Part shown: positions 54,196 to 62,243 of the stretch, one piece after another
Numbering within the stretch: position 1 is the first letter of the stretch
Layout: every line of letters starts with the position of its first letter
Assembly (NCBI GenBank): GCA_942491345.1
Contig: CALOAN010000020.1
Coordinates: 453,239 to 517,238 of the forward strand
DNA length: 64,000 nt
Reading direction: 5' to 3'
From: JAHEEL01 sp942491345
GTDB lineage: Bacteria; Actinomycetota; Acidimicrobiia; Spongiisociales; UBA5794
The notes under the pieces: model-generated
Told to the model about the DNA's origin: nothing
The model's input: the letters and a program-made list of their open reading frames with translations, nothing else
The model's database searches: none
Made by a program: the position numbers and the translations under genes

Positions 54196-54798
54196 GTGGA
54201 CGTTCTGATCCCCCTCGCGGTTGCCTATCTCATCGGCTCGATTGACTTCGGCGTCATCGTTCCCCGAGTCCTTGGCGTCGACATCTACAGCGTCGGGAGC
54301 GGCAACCCGGGCACGTCGAACGTCCTGCGCTCGCTCGGGAAAGGCCCGGCCGCGCTCGTGCTGCTGGGCGACGGAGCCAAGGGTGCACTGGCGGCGGCCA
54401 TCGGAACGGTATGGGCTGGAACAGTCAGCAGCTTCATGTCCGCAGAGACGTTGGCAGTCGCCTGTGCATTCGCCGCTGTTGTCGGACACATCGCTCCGAT
54501 CTGGCACAGGTTCCGAGGTGGCAAGGGTGTCGCGACGGCAATCGGGGCTGCGATCTACCTCGCCCCGATCTTCGGTCTGATCCTCGCGGTGCTCTGGCTG
54601 ATCGTGACCCTGGTCTTCAAGGTGGCGTCGGTCGCGTCGCTCGGAGCGATGCTCCTGTACGTTCCTGGTCTCGCACTCTCCGGCTATCGCGGATGGGCGC
54701 TTGTTTGGGCCGCAGCCATTGCCGTACTGGTCATCGTGCGCCACATCCCGAACATTCGGAGGCTGGCCAGCGGTTCGGAGAGAACGGTGGCCGGATGA
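54196..54798 (+). CDS. plsY: Glycerol-3-phosphate acyltransferase (PlsY)
   Basis: Product of 200 residues with five or six membrane helices. The three PlsY loop motifs are visible: GSGNPGTSNVLRSLGK, HRFRGGKGVATAIG and the later KVASVAS. It makes 1-acyl-glycerol-3-phosphate from acyl-phosphate. GTG 54196 is preferred over a longer ATG because the first membrane helix starts there. The stop overlaps the MoeA ATG (ATGA). Confidence 0.88.
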   Translation: MDVLIPLAVAYLIGSIDFGVIVPRVLGVDIYSVGSGNPGTSNVLRSLGKGPAALVLLGDGAKGALAAAIGTVWAGTVSSFMSAETLAVACAFAAVVGHIAPIWHRFRGGKGVATAIGAAIYLAPIFGLILAVLWLIVTLVFKVASVASLGAMLLYVPGLALSGYRGWALVWAAAIAVLVIVRHIPNIRRLASGSERTVAG

Positions 54799-56039
54799 TG
54801 AGGAGCCTCGCCGACATGCAGGCCGAAGTCCTGGATCGCATGCCCCGGCTGAAAGCTGTCGAAGTCGCGCTCGAGGACGCAGTCGGTTCCGTGCTGGCCG
54901 AAGACGTCATCTCCCCGGAAGACCTCCCGGGATTCGAGAACGCCGCCATGGACGGCTTCGCCGTTGTGGCTTCCGATGTCGGCCGACCATCCGTCGAACT
55001 CGATGTCATCGACGATGTTGCTGCCGGATCGGTTCCCTCGGCGACGGTCTCGTCGGGCACCGCCGTCAGGATCATGACGGGTGCCCCGATCCCTCCGGGA
55101 GCCGATGCCATCGTTCCAGTAGAGGCGACCGATATGACTTCCGATGGACGAGTCCGCATTCTCGAACCGGCAACGGCCGGCGACCACGTGCGGCCGGTGG
55201 GCGGGAGTGTGCGCGCCGGATCTCTGGTGTTCGAGGCGGGGCTGAGGCTTCGTCCGCCCCACGTGTCGGTCTTGGCTTCGATGGGTGCCCTTCCCATTGT
55301 TCGGCGGAGACCAATTGTCGCCGTGATGTCGACCGGTGACGAGTTGGTCCCAGCCTCGACCAGGAGGCTTGAACCGGGTGCGATCCGTGATTCGAACCGC
55401 ACTCTGCTGCGCGGCTTGCTGAACGATCTTGGCGTCGAGGTCCGCGACTACGGGATTGTGGGAGACACGCCTGGCTCGTTCGATGCGGCGCTTGGTGATG
55501 CCACCGATGGCACGGATGTGGTCGTGACGAGCGGCGGTGTGTCGATGGGTGCCTACGACGTTGTCAAGCTCACCCTTCGTGAGCAAGGGACCGTCGACTT
55601 CCTGAAGATCGCCATGCAACCCGGCAAACCCCTCGGGTTCGGAACCGTCGACGACATCCCGTTCTTTGGTCTGCCAGGCAATCCCGTCTCCGTGTTCGTC
55701 TCCTTCGAGCAGTTTGTGCGGCCGGCCCTCCTGGCGATGATGGGCGCGGAACTCCTCTTTCGGGACCGAGTTCCCGGGGTCCTGGATGACGGGATCACCA
55801 CGAATCCGGAGAAGGACGTGTTTGTTCGTGTCACCACCGATCGTGACAGCGAGGGGCGATGGCACGCTCGCTCGTCCGGGGGCCAATCATCCAATGTCCT
55901 TTCGGCGTTGGCGTTCGCGGATGCCCTCGCCGTCGTCCCCGTGGGTGTCGGCCGAGTCGAGATGGGCGGTACGGTTGACCTGGAGATGATCCACTGGCCC
56001 GAAACACGAACCCGCGAGGAGGTCCTCGGTGACCGATGA
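54795..56039 (+). CDS. moeA: Molybdopterin molybdotransferase (MoeA/Glp)
   Basis: Product of 414 residues. ENAAMDGFAV near residue 52, then GTAVRIMTGAPIPPGADAIV, and STGDELV and TSGGVSMGAYD in domain III are MoeA signatures. It inserts molybdenum in cofactor synthesis. In actinobacteria a MoeA paralogue (Glp) instead serves cell division with a membrane receptor GlpR; the candidate for that receptor is at 57058. It heads an overlapping moeA-moaC-moaB unit. Confidence 0.9.
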   Translation: MMRSLADMQAEVLDRMPRLKAVEVALEDAVGSVLAEDVISPEDLPGFENAAMDGFAVVASDVGRPSVELDVIDDVAAGSVPSATVSSGTAVRIMTGAPIPPGADAIVPVEATDMTSDGRVRILEPATAGDHVRPVGGSVRAGSLVFEAGLRLRPPHVSVLASMGALPIVRRRPIVAVMSTGDELVPASTRRLEPGAIRDSNRTLLRGLLNDLGVEVRDYGIVGDTPGSFDAALGDATDGTDVVVTSGGVSMGAYDVVKLTLREQGTVDFLKIAMQPGKPLGFGTVDDIPFFGLPGNPVSVFVSFEQFVRPALLAMMGAELLFRDRVPGVLDDGITTNPEKDVFVRVTTDRDSEGRWHARSSGGQSSNVLSALAFADALAVVPVGVGRVEMGGTVDLEMIHWPETRTREEVLGDR

Positions 56040-56502
56040 ACTCAGCCACATGGACGATGCCGGAAACGTGCGGATGGTCGATGTCGGGGACAAGGCGCCG
56101 ACCCTGCGCAGAGCTGTGGCCGAAGCAACGGTCCTCATGACTCGTGCCACTCGCGAGCGTTTGTTCGCCGATGATCTCCCGAAGGGGGACGCCGTCGCTA
56201 CGGTCCGGATCGCGGCCATTCAGGGTGCCAAGAGAACGTCATCGCTCATTCCGTTGTGCCATCCGCTCCCGATCGAATCCGTGTCTGTGAACATCGAGCC
56301 GACCCCGGATGGTGCCGTCATCACGGTGACGGCAACTGTGACTGCAAAGACGGGAGTCGAAATGGAAGCGATGACCGGAGCGGCTGTCGGAGCCGTCGCC
56401 CTCTACGACATGATCAAGGGCGTCGACCGGGGATCGCAGATCGGTGCGGTTCGCTTGCTTGAGAAATCCGGGGGTCGATCGGGGGAGTGGCAGCGTGAGT
56501 AG
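56029..56502 (+). CDS. moaC: Cyclic pyranopterin monophosphate synthase (MoaC)
   Basis: Product of 157 residues. LIPLCHPLPIESVSVNIEP and TGVEMEAMTGAAVGAVALYDM are the MoaC active-site blocks, with the catalytic Lys near the C-terminus (MIKGVDRGSQIG). It converts the GTP-derived precursor to cPMP. GTG 56029 overlaps the moeA stop, with GAGGAGG upstream. Confidence 0.92.
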   Translation: MTDELSHMDDAGNVRMVDVGDKAPTLRRAVAEATVLMTRATRERLFADDLPKGDAVATVRIAAIQGAKRTSSLIPLCHPLPIESVSVNIEPTPDGAVITVTATVTAKTGVEMEAMTGAAVGAVALYDMIKGVDRGSQIGAVRLLEKSGGRSGEWQRE

Positions 56503-56983
56503 CCGAACGGCCGCAGTTGTCACCGTATCGGATCGCGTGACTGCCGGCACCGCCGAGGACCGCTCGGGACCGGCGGCCATCGCCCTGCTCGAGTCGGTCG
56601 ACTTCGAGGTGGTCGAGTACCGCGTGATACCAGACGGGATCGACTCGGTCGCCGGTGCGTTGACAGAGATCGCCGGGACGGTTGATCTCATCCTCACGAC
56701 CGGAGGCACCGGTCTCACACCGCGGGACCTCACACCGGAAGGCACGAACGCCGTACTCGAGCGTGAGGCACCGGGACTCGCGGAGGCGATGCGCGCGGCA
56801 ACCTTCGGCGAGAACCCACACGGGATGCTCTCCCGCGGGGTTGCAGGTACGGTCGGAGCGACGCTGGTGGTCAATCTCCCGGGCTCAGTTCGCGGCGTTC
56901 AGGAGTCTCTTGCGGTAATCCTCCCGGCGCTCTCGCACGGAATCGAGTTGCTAGTACACGGGTCTTCCGACCACAATACGTAG
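56495..56983 (+). CDS. Molybdopterin adenylyltransferase-like (MoaB/Mog)
   Basis: Product of 162 residues. VVTVSDRVTAGTAEDRSGPA, LTTGGTGLTPRDLTPEGT and NPHGMLSRGVAG are MogA/MoaB signatures. It adenylates molybdopterin before metal insertion. GTG 56495 overlaps the moaC stop and has GGGGGAG upstream. With MoeA and MoaC it forms a compact unit; MoaA, MoaD and MoaE are absent from the window. Confidence 0.88.
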   Translation: MSSRTAAVVTVSDRVTAGTAEDRSGPAAIALLESVDFEVVEYRVIPDGIDSVAGALTEIAGTVDLILTTGGTGLTPRDLTPEGTNAVLEREAPGLAEAMRAATFGENPHGMLSRGVAGTVGATLVVNLPGSVRGVQESLAVILPALSHGIELLVHGSSDHNT

Positions 56984-57057
56984 GTGGTCGGGCAGCAAAT
57001 ATGCTTTGAAGCCGCGCGGCGCGGGCCTACGCTCGCTCGAACGGCGGAGTGCAACTG

Positions 57058-57522
57058 ATGGGCATAATCTTTTTCATCCTCATCGCGGGGGCCTGGGCAG
57101 CGTTCTTGCTCCCCTCGTTCTTCGATCATCGGCGGGAGAACCCGAAGGCAACTACCCGTGCATTCGCGCGCTCGAAAGAGAAGCTTGCGAACGTCACGGT
57201 TGCCCAGGTGGGAAGTCCTGCGTACGCCAAGCAACATGCGCAGAGGCGTCGACAGCGCATCTTCCTCGTCCTGCTCTTTGCGGCGCTCGCCACGCTGGTA
57301 ATCGCGGTTCTGCAATCGAGCACGCTGTGGCTCGGCATCACGATCATCGTTGATATGGCCGTCGGCGGGTACGTGGCAATGATCCTCACAGCGAAGCAGC
57401 CGAAGGTCGTGCGCCGTGCACCGGTTGTCCCGATTCAGACGTCGGTCCCATCCGCACCGACCCCGGCCGCCGATCTCAGCGTCGATTCGGCCACGCCGAC
57501 GGTCCGCGTCATCGCCGGCTGA
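57058..57522 (+). CDS. SepX/GlpR-like divisome membrane protein (candidate)
   Basis: Product of 154 residues. One N-terminal membrane helix (MGIIFFILIAGAWAAFLLPS) is followed by a cytoplasmic basic stretch with HRRENPKATTRAFARSKEKL. Two further helices follow at about 75-120 (RIFLVLLFAALATLVIAVLQ and LGITIIVDMAVGGYVAMILT), then a Pro/Ala tail. This order, the RR-rich turn and the position after moeA fit the actinobacterial SepX/GlpR proteins, which bind the MoeA-like Glp at the septum. ATG 57058 has GGAG at good distance; GTG 57049 is also possible. Homology is inferred from architecture and context. Confidence 0.55.
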   Translation: MGIIFFILIAGAWAAFLLPSFFDHRRENPKATTRAFARSKEKLANVTVAQVGSPAYAKQHAQRRRQRIFLVLLFAALATLVIAVLQSSTLWLGITIIVDMAVGGYVAMILTAKQPKVVRRAPVVPIQTSVPSAPTPAADLSVDSATPTVRVIAG

Positions 57523-57526
57523 GCCG

Positions 57527-58153
57527 GTGGATCCGTCTCGCCCAGACCTCACCGCCGTCGAAACGGAGGTCCGCGCGGATCTCGACGAGAAGAACGCTGC
57601 CCGCGAACTCGCGTTGAAGAACTGCCGGATCATCATTCGGACGTCCGCGAATGCGATTCGAGCGCTGCACCGGGACGAGCGCGATCGCGCCGATGAACTG
57701 CTCGCCGAGGCTCGCGCGCTGATCGCCGAGGCCGAGGCACCCCTTGCCGACCACCAGGACATCTATCACGCCGGGTTCTTCTACGACGCGGTGAAGGAGT
57801 ACGCGGAGGGCGTGCTCACCGCATCGCTCCTCGCGGGAGAAAGGCTGCCGCTGCCATCCGAAATAGGCGTTCACTCCGTTCCGTATCTGAAGGGGCTCGG
57901 GGAAGCGGTCGGGGAGCAGCGCAGACGGATGCTCGACTTCCTGCGCGCCGGTCGGATCGAAGACGCTGAAGCGACGTTCGTGGCTATGGACGCGGTTCTC
58001 GATCTTCTGACTTCACTCGACTATCCGGATGGCATGACGGCCGGCTTGCGGCGCACGACCGACGTGGCGCGTTCACTCATCGAGCGCAGCCGGTCGGATC
58101 TGACGACGGCTGTCGTGCAGGAGCGGCTGCGCTCCGAACTCGGCGGGGACTGA
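57527..58153 (+). CDS. Translin-family protein
   Basis: Product of 208 residues, all helical. It matches the translin fold: ALKNCRIIIRTSANAIRALH, RDERDRADELLAEARALIAE, YHAGFFYDAVKEYAEGVLTA, YLKGLGEAVGEQRRRMLDFL and LDYPDGMTAGLRRTTDVARS. Archaeal and bacterial translins bind nucleic acids and are often annotated as a haloacid-dehalogenase-related protein. It starts at GTG 57527, four bases after the previous stop, so it is probably in the same operon. Confidence 0.8.
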   Translation: MDPSRPDLTAVETEVRADLDEKNAARELALKNCRIIIRTSANAIRALHRDERDRADELLAEARALIAEAEAPLADHQDIYHAGFFYDAVKEYAEGVLTASLLAGERLPLPSEIGVHSVPYLKGLGEAVGEQRRRMLDFLRAGRIEDAEATFVAMDAVLDLLTSLDYPDGMTAGLRRTTDVARSLIERSRSDLTTAVVQERLRSELGGD

Positions 58154-58231
58154 GATCTCGATCGTCCGCCTTGCGGTTCCCAAGGTCGGGTACCGGTGGA
58201 ACCGACCTCCTGATACACTCCCGAACCGTTC

Positions 58232-58305
58232 GGGGGTGTAGCTCAGTTCGGCAGAGCACTACGTTCGCAACGTAGGGGTCAGGGGTTCAAATCCCCTCAC
58301 CTCCA
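58232..58305 (+). tRNA. tRNA-Ala (anticodon CGC)
   Basis: Acceptor GGGGGTG pairs with CACCTCC, including the G3:U70 pair that marks alanine tRNAs. The anticodon stem CTACG/CGTAG encloses TTCGCAA, anticodon CGC (58266-58268). T loop GGTTCAAATCC. The CCA end is not encoded. A second integrase gene starts 54 bases downstream on the other strand, so this gene is probably an integration target. Confidence 0.95.
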
Positions 58306-58359
58306 CCGATCAGCAGCCCTTGCCTCGCAACGGCTGCTCGCCATTTCGGCCTTGTCGCT

Positions 58360-59475
58360 CTACAGCTCCAATCCTCGATCCGCGCGCGTTCTGTGCGCGA
58401 TCGCGTCGGCGATGAGTTGTTCGAGCCGATCTGCGGCGACTTCGTCGAGGGGTTCGTACAGGTGCCCGTAGATGTCCAACGTGGTCTTGATCGACGTGTG
58501 GCCGAGCCGCGACTGCAACAGTTTCGGATGTGTGTTTGCTGCGATCAGAAGAGCGGCGTGTGTATGCCGCAGGTCATGAAACCGACATGGTTGGCCGACG
58601 GATGCGTCCACGGCTGGGAGCCAGAATCGTTTCCGGAAGCTGCGACGCCGGAGCGGACCTCCCTGGGGTGCGGTGAACACCCGGTCAGTGCGTTCGGTGC
58701 CGCGGTGATCGAGGTGCTCGGCGAGGTCATCGGCAACGGCTTGGGGGAGCGTGATTGTCCGTTTCGACGCCGATGTCTTGGGTTCGGTTTCCGTGATGGC
58801 GCCGCGGACTTCGGCAAGTGAGCGGGTGATCGTGACCCGGCGCCGCCCGAGGTCGAGGTCTCGGGGTTGGAGGGCTGCGAGTTCACCGAACCGTGCTCCG
58901 GTGTAGCCGGCGGTGAGGACAAGGGTGCGGTGGCGCGGGTCGATGGTGTCGGCGAGGTCGTGGAGCTCCTCCGCGCTCAGAAATCGCTTCTCGGTCTCAA
59001 TGCGTTTGGGGAGGTTCACATCCGTGCAGGGTGTGCGTTGGATGAGAGCATCGTCTGCGGCGGCGCTAAACGCCATCGACACGAGCCCGTAGGCGAGCTG
59101 GATCGTGGCTGCTGCGTAGCCTTCCTCGGCGAGATCGGCGACCCAGTCCTGGATGTCGTGACGGGTGATGTCACTGAGCCGCCGGGTACCGAAGTGGGGC
59201 AGGACGAGCGAGCGGAGGTACGTTTCGTCGCGTTCACCGGTTGAGTCGCGGATGTGGAGCCGGGTCGCCATCCACCGGTCGGCCCATTCCGCGACGGTCA
59301 TGGTGCCGGCGTCTGGGTCGATCCAGTCGCCGCGGTCGATCAGGGCGAGTTCACGGCGTAGCCACTTGTCGGCGTCCTTGCGCCGATCAAACGTCTTTGA
59401 ACGGGTTCGACCTCCAGGTGTGCGGTACCGCGCCTGGTAACGGCCCGAGTGAGCTCTGCGGATCCACCCGGCCAT
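58360..59475 (-). CDS. int: Tyrosine-recombinase integrase (second element)
   Basis: Product of 371 residues. MAGWIRRAHSGRYQARYRTP resembles the start of the other integrase (18616-19830). Catalytic motifs: TGARFGELAAL (Arg), HDLRHTHAALL (HxxR), RLGHTSIKTT (His) and LDIYGHLYE (Tyr). All look intact. Starts at 59517 (GTG) and 59475 (ATG) are possible; the ATG matches the family. Operator-like dyads lie about 70 bases upstream. Confidence 0.92.
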   Translation of the reverse strand: MAGWIRRAHSGRYQARYRTPGGRTRSKTFDRRKDADKWLRRELALIDRGDWIDPDAGTMTVAEWADRWMATRLHIRDSTGERDETYLRSLVLPHFGTRRLSDITRHDIQDWVADLAEEGYAAATIQLAYGLVSMAFSAAADDALIQRTPCTDVNLPKRIETEKRFLSAEELHDLADTIDPRHRTLVLTAGYTGARFGELAALQPRDLDLGRRRVTITRSLAEVRGAITETEPKTSASKRTITLPQAVADDLAEHLDHRGTERTDRVFTAPQGGPLRRRSFRKRFWLPAVDASVGQPCRFHDLRHTHAALLIAANTHPKLLQSRLGHTSIKTTLDIYGHLYEPLDEVAADRLEQLIADAIAHRTRADRGLEL

Positions 59476-59544
59476 CAGACGCCGCCCTGACGCCTGCGAT
59501 ATGTGGTTGAGTCGCACCTATCCATTGGACGATCGTCGGATACA

Positions 59545-59590
59545 ACCCTCTCACCAGAGTGTTGTCAGAGTGTCACCAGAATGTCAGACC
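59545..59590. repeat. Dyad units upstream of the second integrase
   Basis: One full unit ACCCTCTCACCAGAGTGT (59545-59562), followed by partial units (CAGAGTGTCACCAGAATGTC). Same family as 20166-20321. The IS481 remnant begins directly after it and the array resumes on the other side at 60463. Confidence 0.8.
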
Positions 59591-60305
59591 GCCGGGAACC
59601 GTTGATTTGGGGGTGATACGGCGCCGAGTTGATCATCTGCACCCCGAGGTCTTTCAGGCTCGATTCGAACATCACCTCCACCCGGTGGAGACGGCCGGTG
59701 AAGATCAGCCCGTTATCGGACAGCAGCTGCCGGGGCAGCCCATAACGTGAAACGGCCAGCTCGAAGGCGTCCCACGCCAACTCCCCAGTAGCGGCCTCAC
59801 CGGAGATCGAGGCGAGCAGATAGCGGGAATGGTCATCCAACAGGTTGATCACATAGCCTTTGGTGTCGTCAGCGAGCAACACTTCGGTGGCGTCGATCTG
59901 CCACAGGTCGTTGGAGACCTCCCGCTCAAACCGCCGGTCCGCTTTCGGTTTCCGCTTCTTGGTGGCGGCCACCAGCCCGTTACGGCGCAACACCTGATGA
60001 ATCGTCGACACCACCGGGGGATCTATCCCGGCGCGGACCAGTTCGGATCGTATCCGGCGGGCACCCCAGCGGGGATGCTCCTTGCGCATCTCCACAATCT
60101 GTGCCTCCAGATCGGCGGGGATCTGATGTGCCGGCACCAACGGTCGCCGGGATCGGTCGTCGAGACCTTCTAGCCCTTCGGCCAGGTATCGGCTCCGATA
60201 CCGGTAATAGGTCTGCCGGGAGATCCCATAGCGGCGGCACACCTCCGTCACCGACATTCCGGTGCGCTCCGCCTCGAGCAGCACTTCTAAACGCATTTCA
60301 GCCAT
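59565..60305 (-). pseudogene. IS481-family transposase, C-terminally truncated
   Basis: About 246 residues remain. A helix-turn-helix (GMSVTEVCRRYGISRQTYYR) is followed by the DDE-type integrase core: WQIDATEVLLADD (first Asp), LLSDNGLIFTGR (second Asp), then SAPYHPQING, where the sequence should continue with the catalytic Glu region. Instead it ends SRRSDILVTL, read from the dyad repeats. The start is taken at ATG 60305; an in-frame start at 60344 is possible. Loss of the third catalytic residue means no transposition activity. Confidence 0.85.
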
Positions 60306-60455
60306 CGTCACCACCTTCAACGCCACCGCTGACCTCCTTGCCAAGACACACGGTCAGCATGCAGCAGCTAGCTCAGTGGTGTCACACATCTTCCCGGAAC
60401 ACTGTCACACATGTGTCCGGAACGATCTGTCACCGATCTCCCCGGAATGAACAAC
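59590..60455 (-). mobile_element. Truncated IS481-family element
   Basis: The transposase is cut at its 3' end, where the array sequence begins (about 59590). The other end keeps IS481-type terminal sequence: three spaced copies of TGTCAC with TCCGGAA-type tails (TGTCACACATCTTCCCGGAA, TGTCACACATGTGTCCGGAA and TGTCACCGATCTCC, 60379-60449). It split the dyad array. The 3' inverted repeat is missing, so it cannot move by itself. Confidence 0.7.
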
Positions 60456-60462
60456 AATCTTG

Positions 60463-60526
60463 ACACTCTGGTTGGAGGGTTCCTGACACTCTGGTGAGAG
60501 GGTTGCTGACACTCTGGTGAGAGGGT
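60463..60526. repeat. Three dyad units, 23-bp period
   Basis: Units at 60463, 60486 and 60509 read ACACTCTGGTTGGAGGGT, then ACACTCTGGTGAGAGGGT twice. They are inverted with respect to 20166-20321 and keep the same 23-bp period. They continue the array interrupted by the IS481 remnant. Confidence 0.88.
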
Positions 60527-60753
60527 CCTTCATGGTCCGAACACGACGTCCAGTTCCTCTCTGAATCGTCCAGGACCCAGGCACAGGACCATCCTCCGCA
60601 TCCGACTCACACCAACAGGCCAATGCAGTCCCACGATCGAGAAGCCCACATACGAATTCTGAGAACCACGACGGCCGCCGACGACCGCCACGATCCCGCG
60701 AACGAACGGTGCACTCCCGTCGCAACCGCGCTTGCGCGCAGACACCCTCAAAT
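60527..60753. other. Non-coding stretch between dyads and SEC-C leader
   Basis: No gene seen in these 227 bases. Its length is close to that of the corresponding stretch in the first element (22537-22668), but the sequences are not similar. Confidence 0.4.
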
Positions 60754-60813
60754 CACACACGCACGTGCAACAAGTTGCCCGGTGTCTACATGTAGACAGG
60801 CGAGGTGGTCTTG
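60754..60813 (+). promoter_or_regulatory. Conserved SEC-C leader with perfect palindrome
   Basis: Matches 22669-22725 through CGCAC, TGCAACAAGTTGCCCGGTGT and AGGTGG. The palindrome is perfect here: TGTCTACATGTAGACA (60783-60798). AGGTGG precedes the TTG start of the remnant gene by five bases. Confidence 0.65.
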
Positions 60814-60975
60814 TTGGATCTCGACCGGGGCATGTTGGCGAAGATCGGCCGCAAGATTCTGACCGGAATTGGCACCGATGAGCGCCATCAGATGGTCAGT
60901 GCGCCGGTCTCAGCATCGACGTGGTCGACATCGAATTGCTGTTGCGCAGCGGTGGGAGTGTCGATGGGGCGTTGA
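60814..60975 (+). pseudogene. Remnant of a SEC-C-type gene
   Basis: Starting at TTG, 53 codons read LDLDRGMLAKIGRKILTGIG, then STWSTSNCCC and AAVGVSMGR, then TGA. They align with residues 1-53 of the intact protein at 22726-23238, with no length change, and end where that protein continues. The coiled coil and the SEC-C motif are absent downstream. Confidence 0.75.
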
Positions 60976-61364
60976 GTTGCCGGACTCATCGCCCACGAGC
61001 TTGGTAGCGTCATCGCCCAGAACTCGGACGCCGGGTCCATGTTCGGTGCGGAGCTGCGACGGAACCTCGCTGCGCGTGCCGAGGGCCTTGGTGTCTGAGA
61101 ACGACTCCTCAACGAAGGGACTTGACAGACCCTCGGATGGATGACGCCATCAGACAGACTCGCCCGAGTGTTGCGATGACCACCCGAAATCGCAGCACGA
61201 ATGGGTGCTGCCGATGGTCTACACCACCGGTGGCGATGTGGACCCCGACAACCCCGGGTCGTCGGAGATGTGGATGCAGTTTGATCGGTATTCGGGCCGG
61301 ATGCCCCCTGGTCGACGACTTCTTTCGCCGAGGACCTTGGGGTAACTCGCCAAGGAGGATCGCA
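60976..61364. other. Non-coding stretch
   Basis: No gene recognised. A ribosome site AAGGAGGA at 61352-61359 belongs to the broken gene that follows. The rest may be decayed cargo. Confidence 0.4.
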
Positions 61365-62211
61365 GTGTTGAGGTCTCGTGCGTGGCGTGGCTGCGGTAAT
61401 CGTGTTGGTCACGGCGATGGCGTAGGAGGGCCGCCGGCGGTGGCCGTACGTCACCGGGGACACGACGGGTGTGGTCGATCAGACCACCGGCATCTGGTAT
61501 CTCCGCGACGCATCCAACGGTGGCACGACGAGCTTCTACTGCGGCAATCCTGGCGACTACCCGATGGTCGGCGACTGGAACTGCGACAACATCGACACTC
61601 CCGGGCCTGTATCGCCAGTCCGACGGCTACGTCTACCTCCGCAACTCGCAACACGCAGGGCAATGCGGACATCTCGGTTCTTCTTCGGCAACCCCGGCGA
61701 CATTCCGCTTGCCGGGGACTTCAACACCAATGGGTGTGACACGGTCTCGATCTATCGGCCGTCCGAGGCCCGCATCTATGTGATCAACGAGCTCGGATCG
61801 AATGATGGCGGACTCGGCGCTGCCGACTACGACTTCTACTTCGGGAATCCTGGCGACAAGGCGTTCACGGGCGACTTCAACAACAACGGACAGGACACGG
61901 TCGGACTGCACCGGGAGTCGACGGGGTTCGTGTACTACCGCAACACACTGACGACCGGCATCGCGGACAACGACTTCTTCTACGGTGACCCGGCTGATCA
62001 GATCATCACCGGCCGCTGGGCGCAAGATCCGACGAAGGGACCGGACACGGTCGGGGTCTTCCGTCCTTCCAGTGGCTACATGTACCTGCGGTTCTCAAAC
62101 ACGCAGGGCATCGCCGACGTCGAATTCCCTAACGGCAACAGTGACATGTCAGCGGTAGCGGGAGCGTTCAGAGTGTTGCCGGGTGGCGACCCGGCACCGC
62201 GCGCGACGTAG
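61365..62211 (+). pseudogene. Broken VCBS/FG-GAP-like secreted protein gene
   Basis: GTG 61365 after AAGGAGGA starts a signal-peptide-like stretch that goes out of frame near 61390. After that the reading TGIWYLRDASNGGTTSFYCG gives clear VCBS-like repeats (GDYPMVGDWNCDNIDTPG, GDIPLAGDFNTNGCDTVSIY, GDKAFTGDFNNNGQDTVGLH). Compared with the homologous repeats at 24723-26534, single extra bases lie near 61606, 61652 and 61672 and restore the frame together. Another frame change near 62200 would join it to the next gene. Either the gene has decayed or this stretch has indel errors. Confidence 0.65.
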
Positions 62212-62243
62212 CTCTCGACCCGTCGTTCGGTCTCAATGGCGCC

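Noticed and set aside
58219..58235. Palindrome CCCGAA-CCG-TTCGGG before tRNA-Ala as an att site
   Set aside because: No second copy is seen in the window, and it overlaps the tRNA start; it may be a leader hairpin or chance.
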